NCBI RefSeq assembly: GCF_011039085.1
Contig: NZ_JAAKEI010000010.1
Coordinates: forward strand, 33,324-97,323
DNA from: Desulfovibrio sp. ZJ369
Lineage (GTDB): Bacteria > Desulfobacterota > Desulfovibrionia > Desulfovibrionales > Desulfovibrionaceae
Length of the DNA stretch: 64,000 nucleotides
Reading direction: 5' to 3'
Numbering within the stretch: position 1 is the stretch's first letter; every line of letters starts with the position of its first letter. A program made the position numbers and the translations under genes. The notes under the pieces were generated by a model, which was not told the origin of the DNA, did not search any database, and saw only the letters and a program-made list of their open reading frames with translations. Below are positions 8,071 through 17,062 of the stretch, one piece after another.

Positions 8071-9789
8071 ATGCCAACCATTTCCCGCAAGGAACATGCG
8101 GCCTTGTTCGGCCCCACTGTGGGCGACAAAATCCGGCTCGGGGATACAAATCTCTACATTGAAATTGAAAAGGATCTCCGTCACTACGGCGATGAGTCCA
8201 TGTACGGCGGCGGCAAAACCCTGCGCGGCGGCATGGGCGGCGACGCCCGCCTGAGCCGTGAAGCCGGCGTGCTGGACATCGTGATTACCAACGTTACCGT
8301 GCTGGACGCCGTGCAGGGCGTGGTCAAGGCCGACGTGGGCATCCGCGACGGCAAAATTGCAGGCATCGGCAAAAGCGGCAACCCCTCCATGATGAACGGG
8401 GTGGACCCCAATCTGGTGGTGGGCAACTCCACGGACGCCATCACCGGCGAGCATCTTATCCTCACGGCCGGCGGCATTGACACGCATGTGCACTATATTT
8501 CGCCGCAACAGGCCCTGGCCGCCCTTTCCAACGGTGTGACCACCTTCTTTGGCGGCGGTGTGGGCCCCACGGACGGAACCAACGGGACCACCATGACTCC
8601 GGGCCCGTGGAACATCGCCAAAATGCTTGAGGCCTGCGACGGCATGCCCGTGAACATGGGCATTCTGGCCAAAGGCCATGCCTGCGACGATCTGCCCCTG
8701 GTGGAGCAGATCAAAGCCGGCGCCTGCGGCTTCAAAGTGCATGAAGACTGGGGCGCCATGCCCGGCATCATCCGCGCGGTCCTCTCCGTGGCCGACGATA
8801 TGGACGTGCAGGTTTCCATCCACACCGACACCCTGAACGAGGCCGGCTATGTGGAAGACACCATTGCGGCCTTTGCCGGCCGCGTCATTCATACATTCCA
8901 CACCGAAGGCGCGGGCGGCGGCCATGCCCCGGACATCATCAAGGTGGCTGGCCAGCCCAACGTGCTGCCCAGCTCCACCAACCCCACGCTGCCCTTTGGC
9001 ATCAACACCCAGGCCGAACTTTTCGACATGATCATGGTCTGCCATAACCTGAATCCCAACGTGCCCTCGGACGTTTCCTTCGCGGAAAGCCGCGTGCGTC
9101 CTGAAACCGTGGCTGCTGAAAACGTGCTCCACGACATGGGCGTCATTTCCATGATCTCCAGCGACTCGCAGGCCATGGGCCGGGTGGGCGAAAACTGGCT
9201 GCGCGTGATGCAGACCGCCGACGCCATGAAGGCGGCCCGCGGCCCGCTGCCCGAAGACCAACAGGGCAACGACAACCAGCGCGTGCTGCGCTATGTGGCC
9301 AAGATCACCATCAATCCGGCCATCACCCAGGGGGTGAGCCATCTGATCGGTTCGGTGGAAGCGGGCAAATACGCGGATCTGGTGCTCTGGGAGCCCCGCT
9401 TCTTCGGCGCCAAGCCCAAGCTGATCATCAAGGGCGGCATGATCAGCTGGGCCAATATGGGCGATCCCAACGCTTCGCTGCCCACGCCCCAGCCCGCCTG
9501 TTACCGGCGCATGTTCGGCGGCATGGGCCTGGCCCTGCCCCGCACCCGCATGACGTTCGTCTCCCAGGCCGCTCTGGACTGCAATGTGGGTGAAAAGCTG
9601 CAACTGCGCAGCCGCCTGGAAGCGGTGCGCAATATCCGCGGCCTGAGCAAGCAGGACATGATACGCAACAACAGGCTGCCCAGGATCGAGGTGGACCCCG
9701 AAACCTTTGCCGTGAAGGTGGACGGCGAGCACGCCACGGTCAAGCCGGTCGAAAGGGTGTCTCTGGGACAGTTGTACTTCTTCAGTTAG
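8071..9789 (+). CDS. ureC: Urease alpha (catalytic) subunit UreC
   Basis: 572 residues; hydrolyses urea to ammonia and carbamate at a di-nickel centre. I chose the start [19 protein letters not shown], which follows AAGGAGTC; an upstream ATG gives nine unconserved residues. Active-site residues are in place: H139 and H141 in [10 protein letters not shown], the lysine to be carbamylated K222 in [13 protein letters not shown] with H224 beside it, the flap C324-H325 in MVCHNLNP, and D365 in [14 protein letters not shown]. The flap reads CHNL where CHHL is more common, a minor change. Maturation would need UreD, UreE, UreF and UreG, all encoded downstream. Confidence 0.98.
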   Translation: MPTISRKEHAALFGPTVGDKIRLGDTNLYIEIEKDLRHYGDESMYGGGKTLRGGMGGDARLSREAGVLDIVITNVTVLDAVQGVVKADVGIRDGKIAGIGKSGNPSMMNGVDPNLVVGNSTDAITGEHLILTAGGIDTHVHYISPQQALAALSNGVTTFFGGGVGPTDGTNGTTMTPGPWNIAKMLEACDGMPVNMGILAKGHACDDLPLVEQIKAGACGFKVHEDWGAMPGIIRAVLSVADDMDVQVSIHTDTLNEAGYVEDTIAAFAGRVIHTFHTEGAGGGHAPDIIKVAGQPNVLPSSTNPTLPFGINTQAELFDMIMVCHNLNPNVPSDVSFAESRVRPETVAAENVLHDMGVISMISSDSQAMGRVGENWLRVMQTADAMKAARGPLPEDQQGNDNQRVLRYVAKITINPAITQGVSHLIGSVEAGKYADLVLWEPRFFGAKPKLIIKGGMISWANMGDPNASLPTPQPACYRRMFGGMGLALPRTRMTFVSQAALDCNVGEKLQLRSRLEAVRNIRGLSKQDMIRNNRLPRIEVDPETFAVKVDGEHATVKPVERVSLGQLYFFS

Positions 9790-9896
9790 AGCGTTTTCCG
9801 ACGGAAATGAGCCAATTTCAATCGGAATCATTCAGGAAAATGCGTTTTTTCCTGAATCCACGCTTCTTCGAGAGCAGTTTCCCCCCTGAAACTGCT
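9787..9896. repeat. Palindromic repeat cluster between ureC and ureE
   Basis: It starts with the ureC stop codon (TAGAGC). A near-perfect inverted repeat ATTCAGGAAAA / TTTTTCCTGAAT lies at 9830-9857 and a 9-bp one AGCAGTTTC / GAAACTGCT at 9873-9896. The ATTCAGG palindrome has relatives at 22578-22609 and 38177-38198. The spacing pattern (AGAGC palindrome, then ATTCAGG palindrome) recurs downstream of suyB. Confidence 0.7.
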
Positions 9897-9975
9897 TTGG
9901 GACCTTCAGCCCGGAAGGCGGCCCCAGACCGCCTTCCGGCCTTCCCTCCGCCCTGGGCGGAGCCAGGGAGACCTC

Positions 9976-10686
9976 ATGCAGCTTGTGGAGAAGGTTCTCG
10001 GCAACATCCGGGAATCGGCATGGAAAGAATGCCTGGACGGGGCCCAAGTGGACACGCTGGAACTGAGCCAGTGGGACGCGCAGAAAAACCGCCTGCGCAA
10101 GGAAACGGCCGGCGGCCTGCTGGTGGCCGTTTCTCTGGATCGCGACGCCGTGCTGCACGACGGCGACGTGCTGCTCTGGGACGAAACGCAGCGCCGGGCC
10201 GTGGTTTGCAGGATCGATCTCTGCGAAGTGCTGGTCATTGATCTTGACGGCCTGCGCGAACTGCCTGCCGTGGAACTCATGGAGCACTGCGTGCGCCTGG
10301 GCCATGCTCTGGGCAACCAGCACTGGCCGGCCGTGGCGCAGAAAGGCCGCGTGTATGTGCCCCTGGCCGTGAACCGTCCGGTCATGAACGCAGTGATGCA
10401 GACCCATCATTTCGCAGGCATCAGCTATCATTTCGCGCCGGGCGCGGAAATTCTCGACAAGCTCAACCCCTCCCAGGCCCGGCGTCTGTTCGGCGGCAGC
10501 GAGCGCCCCATGCTCGGCGGGCACAGCCATGCGCATGACCACGAGCACCTTCACGGGCAGGAAGAGAGCGGGCATGAGCACCGGCACGAGCGGCGCGCCT
10601 GTCAGGACTGCGGCGATCCGGACCACCAGCACGAGGAAAGCGGCCATGAGTGCGATTATGCCGGCAACGCGCGCCGGAACGGCTGA
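9976..10686 (+). CDS. ureE: Urease accessory protein UreE with histidine-rich tail
   Basis: 236 residues; nickel metallochaperone that delivers Ni(II) to the UreDFG-apourease complex. The N-terminal domain carries VLLWDETQRRAVVCRIDLCEVLVI, and the metal-binding domain carries LGHALGNQHWPAV, with the conserved histidine, and VMQTHHFAGISYHFAPGAE. From about residue 178 the tail is rich in histidine with Asp, Glu and some Cys (GGHSHAHDHEHLHGQ, GHEHRHER, CQDCGDPDHQHE), a nickel-storage tail as in Klebsiella UreE but longer. Its last 41 bases overlap the start of ureF. Confidence 0.95.
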   Translation: MQLVEKVLGNIRESAWKECLDGAQVDTLELSQWDAQKNRLRKETAGGLLVAVSLDRDAVLHDGDVLLWDETQRRAVVCRIDLCEVLVIDLDGLRELPAVELMEHCVRLGHALGNQHWPAVAQKGRVYVPLAVNRPVMNAVMQTHHFAGISYHFAPGAEILDKLNPSQARRLFGGSERPMLGGHSHAHDHEHLHGQEESGHEHRHERRACQDCGDPDHQHEESGHECDYAGNARRNG

Positions 10687-11431
10687 GGCCCCCGCGCCGG
10701 AGGCGGAACAGGACGCGGCGGCCGCCGGAATCCTCAGTCTGGCCCGCGCGCTTCAGTTCGCGGATTCCGTGTTGCCCGTGGGAGCCTTTGCTTTTTCCGC
10801 GGGTCTGGAATCCGCGGTGCAGAAGGGTGTGGTGCGCCATGCCGAGGATCTGCGCCGCTACGCGCTTACCGCGCTGGAAGTGGCCGCCCGTTCGGACGGC
10901 GTGGCCCTGGCCTGGGCTCTGCGCGCCGCGCTGGTGGAGAACACGGCCGAATTGATCCGCATTGATCAGGCTCTTTATGCCCGCAAACTCGGCGAGGAAA
11001 ACCGCCAGATGAGCACGCGCATGGGCCGCAAACTGGCCGAGCTGGGCGCGCAGATCGTGGAAGGGCCTTTAGTGCGCCAATGGCGCGGGATCCTTGAAGG
11101 CGGCCTGGCGCCCGGCACATACGCCGTCTCGCTGGCCGTGCTTTTCGCGGCTCTGGATCTGCCCGTCCGCCGGGAGGACGATCTGATCCGCCAGGCCCTG
11201 ACAGTGCAGTTGTACGGCACGGCCATGACTGTTTTGAACGCGGCGCTGCGCCTGATGCGCGTCACGCACATCGACATCCAGCGCATCCTCTATGATCTGA
11301 CGCCGCGTTTCACGGCACTCTGTGACGCGGCCCTGCACAGCCCTCTGGAAGAGATGCACGGCTACGCGCCCATGATCGACATTCTGGCCGCCAACCACCT
11401 GCGGGCGCGGGTCAGGCTGTTTATGAGCTGA
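10646..11431 (+). CDS. ureF: Urease accessory protein UreF
   Basis: 261 residues; helical protein that recruits UreG to UreD-urease and gates GTP-dependent nickel insertion. The start at 10646 follows GAGGAAAG and lies inside the end of ureE, so translation is probably coupled. An unconserved N-terminal stretch rich in Ala and Glu precedes the core, which begins LARALQFADSVLPVGAFAFSAGLESAVQKG, the typical UreF opening. Later conserved parts are YARKLGEENRQMSTRMGRKL and the C-terminal APMIDILAANHLRARVRLFMS. An earlier in-frame start would lie wholly inside ureE and lacks support. Confidence 0.95.
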   Translation: MSAIMPATRAGTAEAPAPEAEQDAAAAGILSLARALQFADSVLPVGAFAFSAGLESAVQKGVVRHAEDLRRYALTALEVAARSDGVALAWALRAALVENTAELIRIDQALYARKLGEENRQMSTRMGRKLAELGAQIVEGPLVRQWRGILEGGLAPGTYAVSLAVLFAALDLPVRREDDLIRQALTVQLYGTAMTVLNAALRLMRVTHIDIQRILYDLTPRFTALCDAALHSPLEEMHGYAPMIDILAANHLRARVRLFMS

Positions 11432-11582
11432 GCGCGCCGCAGGCAGGGCGCGCGCTGGCCTTTCTGCCGACCGGGGCGGCATTGGCAAGCGCCGCGGGAG
11501 AGAAGCGCGCGCAACAGGGAAGAGCAATGCACGTTGCAACGCCCGGCGTTTCAAAAGCACTATGCTCTAAAAGGAGTACCGC

Positions 11583-12215
11583 ATGAAAAAGATAACGCGC
11601 ATAGGCGTGGGCGGGCCCGTGGGTTCCGGTAAAACAGCGATTATTGAAGCGGTTACGCCGGTCTTGATCCGCAAGGGGATCAAGCCCCTGATCATCACCA
11701 ACGACGTGGTGACCACCGAGGACGCCAAACATGTCCAGCGCGAGCTGGCCGGAGTGCTGGCAGCGGAAAAGATCGTGGGCGTGGAGACCGGCGCCTGCCC
11801 GCATACGGCCATCCGCGAGGATCCGAGCATGAATCTGGCGGCCGTGGAGGATCTGGAGCGCGCCTTCCCGGACAGCGATCTCATTTTCATCGAAAGCGGC
11901 GGCGACAATCTGACCCTGACCTTCAGCCCGGCGCTGGCGGATTTTTTCATCTACGTCATCGACGTGGCCGCGGGCGACAAAATTCCGCGCAAAAGCGGGC
12001 CCGGCGTCTGTCAGTCGGATATTCTGGTGATCAACAAAGAGGATCTGGCTCCTTATGTGGACGCCAGCCTGGAGGTTATGGAGCGCGATTCGCGCCGGAT
12101 GCGCGAAGGCAAGCCCTTTCTCTTCACCAACTGCAAGACCGGGAAAAACATTGAGGCGCTGGCGGAGATGATCATCCGCGACGCGCTCTTTGATTTCAAG
12201 CCCGCGGAACAATAG
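11583..12215 (+). CDS. ureG: Urease accessory GTPase UreG
   Basis: 210 residues; SIMIBI-class GTPase that carries nickel to urease. The P-loop [10 protein letters not shown] lies at residues 10-19. The metal-binding CPH motif is in [15 protein letters not shown], and [13 protein letters not shown] and [15 protein letters not shown] (NKxD guanine recognition) follow. Length and motifs match the family exactly. There is a 150-base gap after ureF without an obvious gene. The stop TAG opens a 50-base palindromic element. Confidence 0.98.
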   Translation: MKKITRIGVGGPVGSGKTAIIEAVTPVLIRKGIKPLIITNDVVTTEDAKHVQRELAGVLAAEKIVGVETGACPHTAIREDPSMNLAAVEDLERAFPDSDLIFIESGGDNLTLTFSPALADFFIYVIDVAAGDKIPRKSGPGVCQSDILVINKEDLAPYVDASLEVMERDSRRMREGKPFLFTNCKTGKNIEALAEMIIRDALFDFKPAEQ

Positions 12216-12262
12216 AGCGTTTTGCTATTGAAAATGGATATTTTCAATCAAAAAATACTCTA
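12213..12262. repeat. TAGAGC palindromic element between ureG and ureD
   Basis: A 50-base nearly complete dyad beginning TAGAG and ending CTCTA, with a perfect inner repeat ATTGAAAAT / ATTTTCAAT. It starts at the ureG stop codon and ends 13 bases before ureD. TA occurs at both ends. Confidence 0.75.
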
Positions 12263-12275
12263 GGGGAACGGTCGC

Positions 12276-13238
12276 ATGACCCAATGTGCGGACATCTCGC
12301 GCGTGCGGCGCGCGCGCGAAAACCTTGAACGGCTCGGACGCCAGGCGCCGGAATTGCGCGCTTTTCAGAACGAACCGGCCCAGATGCCCAGCGGCGCGGT
12401 GGGCAAGAACGGCTATCTGCGCCTGGAGTTCACGGCCCGCAACGGCCGCAGCGAACTGTCCTTCATGGATCGCCGCGTGCCGCTGCTGGCCCAGCGCGCG
12501 CTCTACTGGGACGAAGCCATGCCCCGGATGCCCTGCGTGTTCATCATTAGCACCACGGGCTGCATTCTTCAGGGCGATCGCACGGCCCTGGAGATTGAGG
12601 TGGGCGAAAACGCCCAGGCCCATGTGACCACGCAGTCCGCCGGCAAGATCCACATGATGAACGCCAATTACGCCGCGCAGTGGCAGAATCTGGTGGTGGA
12701 AAAGGGCGGCTACCTGGAATACATGCCCGAACCCATGATCCCGCACCGCACCTCGCGTTTTTTTTCCCGCACGGACATTTCCATTGCCGGGGGCGGCAGC
12801 CTGCTCTACGCCGAAATGCTGTTGCCCGGCCGCAAGCACCACCATCAGGACGAGCTCTTCGGCTATGAGCTCTATTCCTCTTCGGTGCAGGCCGTGCGCC
12901 GGGAAAGCGGGCAGCCGCTGTTCGCGGAAAAATTCATTCTCAGGCCCGGCGCCACGGATCTGGCGCGCACGGGCGTCATGAACGGCTTTGAGATTTTCGG
13001 CAACGTCATTCTGCTCACGGAGCGGGACAAGGCCCTGCGCGTGCGCGAGGCCGCGGGCGCGGCTGTGGGTCCGGAGCTGGCGTACGGGGCCGACCTGCTG
13101 CCCCAGGACTGCGGCCTGATTTTCAAGGTGCTGGGCTTGCGCTCGGAAGCGGTGCGCGAGGCTATCCGCCAGTTCTGGCGCATCGCCCGCGGCACGGTGA
13201 CCGGGCATGATCTGCCCGAAAAATTTTTGTGGCGCTGA
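12276..13238 (+). CDS. ureD: Urease accessory protein UreD (UreH)
   Basis: 320 residues; scaffold that binds apourease and accepts UreF and UreG during nickel insertion. Recognisable family stretches are FIISTTGCILQGDRTALEIEVGENAQAHVTTQSAGKIH, GYLEYMPEPMIPHRTSRFFSRTDISI and LYAEMLLPGRKHH. The usual start motif is replaced by about 45 extra N-terminal residues. In many bacteria ureD is the first gene of the operon; here it is the last of the accessory genes. GGGGAA upstream serves as ribosome binding site. Confidence 0.94.
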   Translation: MTQCADISRVRRARENLERLGRQAPELRAFQNEPAQMPSGAVGKNGYLRLEFTARNGRSELSFMDRRVPLLAQRALYWDEAMPRMPCVFIISTTGCILQGDRTALEIEVGENAQAHVTTQSAGKIHMMNANYAAQWQNLVVEKGGYLEYMPEPMIPHRTSRFFSRTDISIAGGGSLLYAEMLLPGRKHHHQDELFGYELYSSSVQAVRRESGQPLFAEKFILRPGATDLARTGVMNGFEIFGNVILLTERDKALRVREAAGAAVGPELAYGADLLPQDCGLIFKVLGLRSEAVREAIRQFWRIARGTVTGHDLPEKFLWR

Positions 13239-13293
13239 CCGCGCCGCGGGCAAGGCCCGCCCGGTTGCAGCGCGCCGATGCAACGCGGGCCTT

Positions 13294-13352
13294 GAGAGCA
13301 CTTCAAACGTGAAATGCTCTCGCATGAGAGCATATTGCTTTTAAAACGCTCT
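13294..13352. repeat. Two AGAGC-type palindromes before the urea channel gene
   Basis: The first inverted repeat GAGAGCA / TGCTCTC spans 13294-13321. The second, AGAGC / GCTCT, spans 13327-13352. They fill most of the gap between ureD and the urea transporter gene. Confidence 0.6.
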
Positions 13353-13381
13353 ATGCCAATCCCTGTGTCCTGGAGGTATAT

Positions 13382-14407
13382 ATGACGGCAGACGCAACAA
13401 GCGCCCCCGCAGGGGGCTGGGCCGGACTTGCGGCCCGCAATCCCGCGCTGCATTTTATTGATATCTGCCTGCGCGGCGCAGGTCAGGTGATGTTTCAGAA
13501 CAACGCGCTCACCGGCCTGCTTTTTCTGATCGGCATTTTCTGGGGCGCGTACCGGGCGCACATGCCCGCCGTGGCCTGGGGCGCGCTGGTCGGGGTTGCG
13601 GTCGGCACGTTGACCGCCTGTCTGCTCAGAGCGCCCAGAGCCAATATCAACATGGGGCTGCACGGCTACAACGGCATCCTGGTGGGCTGCGCCCTGCCCA
13701 CTTTTTTCGCGCCCACGCCCCTGCTCTGGGCCTACATCGTGGCCGGCGCGGTTTTTTCCACAATACTGATGCTGGCCATTTCCAGCGTGCTGCGCACCTG
13801 GAAGGTTTCGGCCATGACCGGGCCGTTTGTGATCACCACCTGGTTTCTGATGCTGGCCGCCTATAATTTCGGCAACATCCGCATCGACGGCCTGCCGCGC
13901 CCGTCCATCGCCGTGCAGCCGCCCCTGAGCGATCTCTTTGCCCTGGACTTGCGGCAGCTTGTGAAAGCGGCCTTTACCGGCGTGTCCCAGGTGTTTCTGA
14001 TCAACAACGTCGTTACCGGCGTGATCTTTCTCATCGGCCTGGCAGTGAGTTCCATCTGGGCTGCGGTCTTCGCCCTTGCCGGCTCCCTTCTGGCCGTGGG
14101 CACGGCTCTTCTGCTGGGCGGCGGCTCCACGGCTATTGTGGCCGGCCTGTTCCAGTTCAGCGCCGTGCTGACCGCCATCGGCCTGAGTACAACCTTTTAC
14201 AAGCCCGGCTGGCGGGTGATCCTGTACGCCTTCCTGGGCGTCATTTTCACGGTGGTGGCGCAGGGCGCGCTGAACGTGCTTCTGCATGTCTACGGCATTC
14301 CTACGCTCACCTTCCCCTTTGTCATCGCGGCCTGGATTTTCCTTCTGCCCAATATTGATCTGCATCCGGCCAGCCACCAGAGCGAGCCGGCCAGGCCGGC
14401 CGTCTGA
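13382..14407 (+). CDS. Urea channel/transporter (UT family, dvUT-like)
   Basis: 341 residues, nearly all hydrophobic, with about ten membrane segments in two internally related halves. The family features are visible: FQNNALTGLLFLIGIFWGAY and its second-half counterpart FLINNVVTGVIFLIGLAVSS, and NMGLHGYNGILVGCALPTFF. The crystal structure of a bacterial UT protein comes from Desulfovibrio vulgaris (dvUT), and this protein has the same architecture. It should let urea pass the inner membrane down its gradient, feeding the urease encoded just upstream. The ribosome binding site GGAGGT is strong. Confidence 0.93.
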   Translation: MTADATSAPAGGWAGLAARNPALHFIDICLRGAGQVMFQNNALTGLLFLIGIFWGAYRAHMPAVAWGALVGVAVGTLTACLLRAPRANINMGLHGYNGILVGCALPTFFAPTPLLWAYIVAGAVFSTILMLAISSVLRTWKVSAMTGPFVITTWFLMLAAYNFGNIRIDGLPRPSIAVQPPLSDLFALDLRQLVKAAFTGVSQVFLINNVVTGVIFLIGLAVSSIWAAVFALAGSLLAVGTALLLGGGSTAIVAGLFQFSAVLTAIGLSTTFYKPGWRVILYAFLGVIFTVVAQGALNVLLHVYGIPTLTFPFVIAAWIFLLPNIDLHPASHQSEPARPAV

Positions 14408-14460
14408 ATAGAAACGCGCGCGCCGGGCACAGGCCGGGCGCGCCAGCAAGGAGTTTACCC

Positions 14461-15675
14461 ATGTATATTCTCAATACCGGCGACACTGCTTTCGTGATGC
14501 TCTGCACCGCGCTGGTTCTGCTGATGACGCCGGCTCTGGCCCTGTTTTACGGCGGCCTTGTGCCCAGCAAAAACGTGTTGACCATCATGATGCAGAATTT
14601 CATCTCCATGGGGGTCGTTGCCCTGATCTGGATCTTCGGCGGCTTCAGTCTGGCTTTCGGGCCGGATCTGGGCGGCGTCATCGGCGACATCAGGTTCCAT
14701 TTCGCTCTGGACGGCGTGGGAGCCGCACCAGGGGCGCACTACGCCCGCACGGTTCCCTTCATCCTCTTTTTCGCCTACCAGATGATGTTCGCGGTCATCG
14801 CTCCGGCCCTGATCACCGGCGCCTTTGCCGGCCGCCTGAATTTCAAGGGCTACCTCGGCTTTCTGATCCTGTGGATGATCCTCATCTATATTCCGGTCTG
14901 CCATTGGATCTGGGGCGGCGGCTTTCTGGCCCGCCTGGGCGTGGCCGACTTCGCCGGCGGCATCGTCATCCACGTCAGCGCCGGTTTTTCAGCTCTTGCC
15001 TCGGTGCTCTATCTGGGCCGGCGCGCGGGCATGGCTCCGGGCGCCAGAACCATCCCCAGCAATCTGCCCCTGGTGGCCGTGGGCGCGGGCCTGCTCTGGT
15101 TCGGCTGGTTCGGCTTTAACGCCGGCGGCGCTTACGCGGCCGACGCTCTGGCCTCCTACGCCTTTGTCAATACCACCATTGCCGGTTCCATCGCCATGCT
15201 CGTCTGGCTGATTCTGGACTGGTCTTCCCGTCGCAAGCCTTCCTTTTCCGGCGTGCTGGTGGGCGCGGTGGCCGGCCTGGCCACCATCACGCCCTGCGCC
15301 GGCTATGTGGAGCCCTGGGCGGCCATTGTCATCGGCGCGGTGGGCTCGCTGATCTGCTATTACGCCAAGCGCGTGCAGGATCGCTTCGCCTTTGACGACG
15401 CCCTGGAAGTCTGGCGGGCGCACGGCATGGGCGGCCTGACCGGCGCTCTGCTGCTGGGCCTGCTGGCCAGCCCGCACATCAATGCGGTAGGCGCGAGCGC
15501 GCGCCAGTTCTGGGTGCAGATCTGCGGCGTGGTGATCGTGGCCGTGTACGCCTTTGTTCTGACCCTGATCATTCTCTGGCTCCTCAGCCGGATCTGCAAC
15601 ATCCGCGTGAGCAGGGAAGAGGAAGAGCGCGGCCTGGACGAATCGCTGTACGGCGAAGACGCCTACCGGCTGTAA
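14461..15675 (+). CDS. amtB: Ammonium transporter AmtB
   Basis: 404 residues, eleven expected membrane helices. Family signatures are LALFYGGLVPSKNVLTIMMQ near the N terminus and DFAGGIVIHVSAGFSAL in the middle. The twin pore histidines are H171 and H321 (WRAHGMGGLTGAL), matching the H168/H318 pair of E. coli AmtB. No long cleavable signal peptide is evident, and no glnK gene is adjacent, unlike many amtB loci. It follows the urea channel by about 50 bases and ends before a terminator, so it is probably the last gene of the urease unit and handles ammonium released or recaptured from urea. Confidence 0.96.
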   Translation: MYILNTGDTAFVMLCTALVLLMTPALALFYGGLVPSKNVLTIMMQNFISMGVVALIWIFGGFSLAFGPDLGGVIGDIRFHFALDGVGAAPGAHYARTVPFILFFAYQMMFAVIAPALITGAFAGRLNFKGYLGFLILWMILIYIPVCHWIWGGGFLARLGVADFAGGIVIHVSAGFSALASVLYLGRRAGMAPGARTIPSNLPLVAVGAGLLWFGWFGFNAGGAYAADALASYAFVNTTIAGSIAMLVWLILDWSSRRKPSFSGVLVGAVAGLATITPCAGYVEPWAAIVIGAVGSLICYYAKRVQDRFAFDDALEVWRAHGMGGLTGALLLGLLASPHINAVGASARQFWVQICGVVIVAVYAFVLTLIILWLLSRICNIRVSREEEERGLDESLYGEDAYRL

Positions 15676-15696
15676 GCCGGAAAGAGTCGAAACTCC

Positions 15697-15733
15697 GGGG
15701 AAGGAGGCCGCGCATCGGCGCTCCTTCCCCTTT
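15697..15733 (+). terminator. Terminator after amtB
   Basis: A perfect 10-bp stem GGGGAAGGAG / CTCCTTCCCC, extended by an inner GCCG/CGGC pair, is followed by TTT. It separates the urease/transport unit from the crcB pair. Confidence 0.75.
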
Positions 15734-15753
15734 GGATGTATAAGGATGCTGTG

Positions 15754-16137
15754 ATGACCACGGAACTTGCAAGCGCATTATGGGTGGCCGGAGGCGGAGC
15801 TCTTGGCGCTTTCGGCCGCTATCGGATTTCCGTCCGGGCCACAACCTGGTTCGGAAAAGCCTTCCCCTGCGGCACGCTGATCGTCAATGTGCTCGGCTCG
15901 TTCTGCATAGGACTGCTGGCGGGCTTGACGCAACACGCGCTCATTCCCCCGCGACCCTGGCATGATTTCATCGGCGAGGGCCTGTTGGGCGCGCTGACCA
16001 CCTTTTCCACCTTTTCCATGGACAGTTTCGCGGCCTTCCGCGACGGACAGCCCGGGACGGGCGTGCTGAACATTTTTTTGAACGCTGTGCCGGGCTTGGG
16101 CGCTGTTGCGCTGGGCTTCTGGCTGGCAGCTGAGTAG
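15754..16137 (+). CDS. crcB: Fluoride channel CrcB/Fluc, first copy
   Basis: 127 residues, four membrane helices; start MTTELASALWVAGG chosen because AAGGA lies six bases upstream. Fluc hallmarks: the TM1 region ALGAFGRYRIS, the asparagine in TLIVNVLGSFCIGLL, and the TM3 break with the phenylalanine box in GLLGALTTFSTFSMDSF. Fluc proteins work as antiparallel dimers that export fluoride. It is followed after 9 bases by a second homologue. I looked for a fluoride riboswitch in the 78 bases between the amtB stop codon and this start and found only the amtB terminator. Confidence 0.93.
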   Translation: MTTELASALWVAGGGALGAFGRYRISVRATTWFGKAFPCGTLIVNVLGSFCIGLLAGLTQHALIPPRPWHDFIGEGLLGALTTFSTFSMDSFAAFRDGQPGTGVLNIFLNAVPGLGAVALGFWLAAE

Positions 16138-16146
16138 GAGGCGGCT

Positions 16147-16554
16147 GTGGGATATGTCATAAATGCGGCGGCCGTGATGATCGGCGGCGCGTTGGGCGCG
16201 CTCGCCCGTTTCAGGATGGACGCCGCAATCACGCATGCCTTCATGATCAATTTCCCCGTCGGCACCCTTTGCATCAACGTGCTCGGCGGTTTGCTGATGG
16301 GTCTGCTTCAGGGCGCCATGAAGCGCAGCGGCAAACCCTTCGCCCTGGGGTACAATCTGCTGGGGACCGGCTTTCTGGGAGGCTTCACCACATTTTCGCA
16401 TTTTTCCCTGGACGTTTTTGATCTCTGGCGCGGCGGGCAGGGCGGCCTGGCCGCGCTCTATGCGTTCCTGAGTCTGGCGCTCTGTATCGGCGCGGTCTGG
16501 CTGGGCTACCGCCTTATGTGCCCGCGCCGCGCCGCGACCGGCACGGCCGCCTGA
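16147..16554 (+). CDS. crcB: Fluoride channel CrcB/Fluc, second copy
   Basis: 135 residues with a GTG start preceded by AGGAGG. Same features as its neighbour: ALGALARFRMDAAI, TLCINVLGGLLMGLL, and GFLGGFTTFSHFSLDVF, where His replaces the Thr of the other copy. The two proteins are clearly different in sequence, which points to an obligate heterodimer, as known for tandem Fluc pairs in Gram-positive bacteria, rather than a recent duplication. Spacing of 9 bases indicates co-expression. Confidence 0.93.
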   Translation: MGYVINAAAVMIGGALGALARFRMDAAITHAFMINFPVGTLCINVLGGLLMGLLQGAMKRSGKPFALGYNLLGTGFLGGFTTFSHFSLDVFDLWRGGQGGLAALYAFLSLALCIGAVWLGYRLMCPRRAATGTAA

Positions 16555-16630
16555 CAAACATTCGACGCCTGCTGTCAGAGCACTCTGAACTGCTACCCAA
16601 GAGGGGAGCGACTTTTGCAAAGAGGAACGC

Positions 16631-16921
16631 ATGCACTACGCAGTTCATGATGTTATCGGCAATATCGGGCTGGTGCTTCTGCTCGGCACATATCTTTTGT
16701 TGCAGTTGGGCAGGATTTCAAGCGGACAGTTACGCTATTCCATTTCTAACGCTCGTGCTTCGCTGCTGATCGGCATTTCATTGCTCTTCAAATTCAACAT
16801 ATCTGCATTTCTTGTGGAAGATTTCTTGTTTGTGTTCAGCCTGTACGGCATCTTCAAATATTTTTCGCCGCGCAGCATTGTCCGGAGTGTAGCGGCAAAA
16901 GAACAAAAAAATAAAAATTAA
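16631..16921 (+). CDS. Small membrane protein, CBU_0592-like
   Basis: 96 residues with three hydrophobic segments: IGNIGLVLLLGTYLLLQLG, SLLIGISLLFKFNISAFLV, and FVFSLYGIFKYFS. The tail is basic (SVAAKEQKNKN). The pattern resembles the small CBU_0592-type membrane family of unknown function. It stands between the crcB pair and the RNA-binding protein gene with no clear operon link. The coding stretch is more AT-rich than its neighbours. Confidence 0.6.
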   Translation: MHYAVHDVIGNIGLVLLLGTYLLLQLGRISSGQLRYSISNARASLLIGISLLFKFNISAFLVEDFLFVFSLYGIFKYFSPRSIVRSVAAKEQKNKN

Positions 16922-17062
16922 ATGACTTGACTTTGCCGTTTGCGGCCTGTATCTTCATTTTCGTTCATTGATTGGGTGTCGTATTTCTTTTTTGCCAGAG
17001 ACTTTGCGTGTGCCAAGGCTTCAAGCGAAAGTGTACCTCCCCGCAACATTTGGAGCCTTATC

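Noticed and set aside
8056..9831. Minus-strand open frame of 591 codons opposite ureC
   Set aside because: Antisense shadow rich in His, Gly and Asp; ureC on the plus strand is certain.
12872..14449. Minus-strand frame of 525 codons across ureD and the urea channel gene
   Set aside because: Covers two real genes and an intergenic gap, with no ribosome binding site or domain.
15676..15753. Fluoride riboswitch before crcB
   Set aside because: I looked for the conserved GG-GAUGG and loop pairing of the crcB motif. The only structure is the amtB terminator.
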